A DNA stretch of 64,000 nt from Kordia sp039026955. GTDB lineage: Bacteria; Bacteroidota; Bacteroidia; Flavobacteriales; Flavobacteriaceae. Below are positions 63,324 through 64,000 of the stretch, in pieces. Position 1 is the stretch's first letter. Every line of letters starts with the position of its first letter. The position numbers and the translations under genes are program-made. Below the pieces are notes generated by a model. It did not search any database and was not told the DNA's origin. It saw nothing but the letters and a program-made list of their open reading frames with translations. Where the stretch lies: assembly GCA_039026955.1 (NCBI GenBank), contig JBCCLH010000020.1, forward strand, positions 1 to 64,000, written 5' to 3'.

Positions 63324-63485
63324 ATGAAGAATCCTTGTACGTATATTGTAACCAATCAGAATCATACTGTTTTGTACATTGGCGTTACTTCAAATTTATT
63401 AAAAAGGATATACCAACATAAAGCAAAGACTTTTAAAGGGTTTAGCAATAAATATAATTGCGATCTAGCTAATTTGCCAATTTGA
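63324..63485 (+). pseudogene. Truncated GIY-YIG nuclease
   Basis: 53 codons from MKNPCTYIVTNQNHTVLYIG. This is the start of a small GIY-YIG endonuclease of the type common in Bacteroidota (YIV, LYIGVTSNLLKRIYQHK, GFSNKYNCD). An in-frame ATG at 63300 could extend it. Family members are usually about 85-100 residues and continue past KYNCD with a charged helix. Here the sequence after about 63466 is instead the dispersed repeat AATTTGATAATTTGAAAATG, which ends the frame after six codons. The C-terminal half, with its metal-binding Glu, is lost, so the gene is probably dead. Confidence 0.75.
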
Positions 63486-63647
63486 TAATTTGAAAATGTA
63501 CCAATGAATCCCCACAAACTCACCTACTAACCTACTAACCTACTAACCTACTAAAATACTAAAATACCAACAGCGAAGCAATCCAACAGGCGAAAGCCGA
63601 GTCTAAAGCGAAGCGAGTCTAACATCTAAAAGCGCCAGCGTATCTAA
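63466..63647. repeat. Repeat debris between the GIY-YIG remnant and bshA
   Basis: The AATTTGATAATTTGAAAATG repeat (also at 43020-43040) comes first, then four exact CCTACTAA octamers (63523-63554), then AATACT units. Inverted relatives of the 36-base unit of 39505 (AACAGGCGAAAGCCGAGTCT) follow. Confidence 0.75.
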
Positions 63648-64000
63648 CTACGCCATCTCAAACGCCTTCTGATAAATAAATTCATACACAGGTACGATTT
63701 TATTGATGTCAAATTTTAAGGCTTGTTGTTTGGCAGCTGCTTTGAATTTTTCGAGTTCGTTGGTGTCTTTTAGGATTTTTAATGCATTTTGCGACATGTC
63801 TTGTATGTCTCCTACATTGCTTAGGTATCCTGAAACGCCGTGTACATTTACTTCTGGAATTCCTCCGGTATTGCTTGAAATGACAGGAACTGCGGAAATC
63901 ATGGCTTCTAGAGCTGCAAGTCCGAAGCTTTCAGTTTCTGACGGTAATAGGAATAAATCGGAGAAGCAAAGGATTTTGTCGATTTCATTGCTGTTTCCTA
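63648..64000 (-). CDS. bshA: N-acetyl-glucosaminyl-malate synthase, C-terminal part
   Basis: Partial at the right edge: the frame is open to base 64000 and the gene begins beyond the window. The visible C-terminal ~116 codons belong to a GT4 glycosyltransferase: ILCFSDLFLLPSETESFGLA (the E-x7-E type donor-binding motif) is followed by ALEAMISAVPVISSNTGGIP. The wording of this motif and the end of the protein fit BshA of Bacteroidota, the first step of bacillithiol synthesis (UDP-GlcNAc plus L-malate). Another GT4 enzyme cannot be excluded with the N-terminus missing. Confidence 0.8.
   Translation of the reverse strand, partial: GNSNEIDKILCFSDLFLLPSETESFGLAALEAMISAVPVISSNTGGIPEVNVHGVSGYLSNVGDIQDMSQNALKILKDTNELEKFKAAAKQQALKFDINKIVPVYEFIYQKAFEMA

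Overview
The window looks like chromosome of a marine flavobacterium (phylum Bacteroidota, family Flavobacteriaceae). The signs are SusC/SusD glycan-uptake proteins, type IX secretion (T9SS) C-terminal sorting domains, GIN-domain and lipoprotein families typical of the phylum, a bacillithiol gene (bshA), low G+C and weak ribosome-binding sites. The precursor-peptide leaders and overall style remind me of Kordia. That genus guess is an inference.

Layout. 0-4.3 kb: an orphan Cys-rich peptide precursor of class I lanthipeptide-like type, a small secreted protein, a secreted lamin-tail/Calx-beta/endonuclease I protein with a T9SS tail, and a LacI-family regulator. 4.4-31.2 kb: a large minus-strand polysaccharide utilization locus (PUL) for a beta-1,3/1,6-glucan of the laminarin type. 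31.2-34.6 kb: a divergent promoter region, a second lanthipeptide-like precursor, and a triple-Tyr/LuxR-type regulator that probably controls the PUL. 34.8-42.3 kb: a mechanosensitive channel, a DCC-family thiol oxidoreductase, an AT-rich TPR membrane protein, a GIN-domain protein, several unknowns and a third small Gly-Gly-leader peptide. 42.3-43.3 kb: a repeat-filled gap. 43.3-48.3 kb: topoisomerase IV (parE - small membrane protein - parC). 48.4-52.9 kb: a secreted unknown, a transglutaminase-like lipoprotein, an EamA transporter and ychF. 53.1-62.4 kb: a MITE-like inverted-repeat element, a 92-aa unknown and a 2754-aa RHS/YD-repeat protein. 62.7-64 kb: msrB, a truncated GIY-YIG gene and the 3' part of bshA.

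How the PUL should work (inference from families). The SusC/SusD pair and three surface lipoproteins with shared beta-sandwich modules bind and import the glucan. Two GH16 lipoproteins cut the beta-1,3 backbone. A lipoprotein GH30 removes beta-1,6 branches, and a lipoprotein GH17 trims further in the periplasm. A GPH-family symporter carries short oligosaccharides into the cell. There two cytoplasmic GH17 enzymes and a GH149-type beta-1,3-glucan phosphorylase finish the breakdown, the latter saving ATP by releasing glucose-1-phosphate. The genes fall into at least two transcripts, starting upstream of susC and upstream of the 1061-aa glycosidase. Both start regions carry the same 15-base motif GTTGTGGTAATGTTG, a candidate operator.

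The intergenic regions hold several families of short dispersed repeats. One is a REP-like palindrome (core GCGAG...CGTGGCAATCTG) found about six times and once beside a decayed GIY-YIG nuclease gene. No rRNA, tRNA, CRISPR array or complete insertion sequence was seen.
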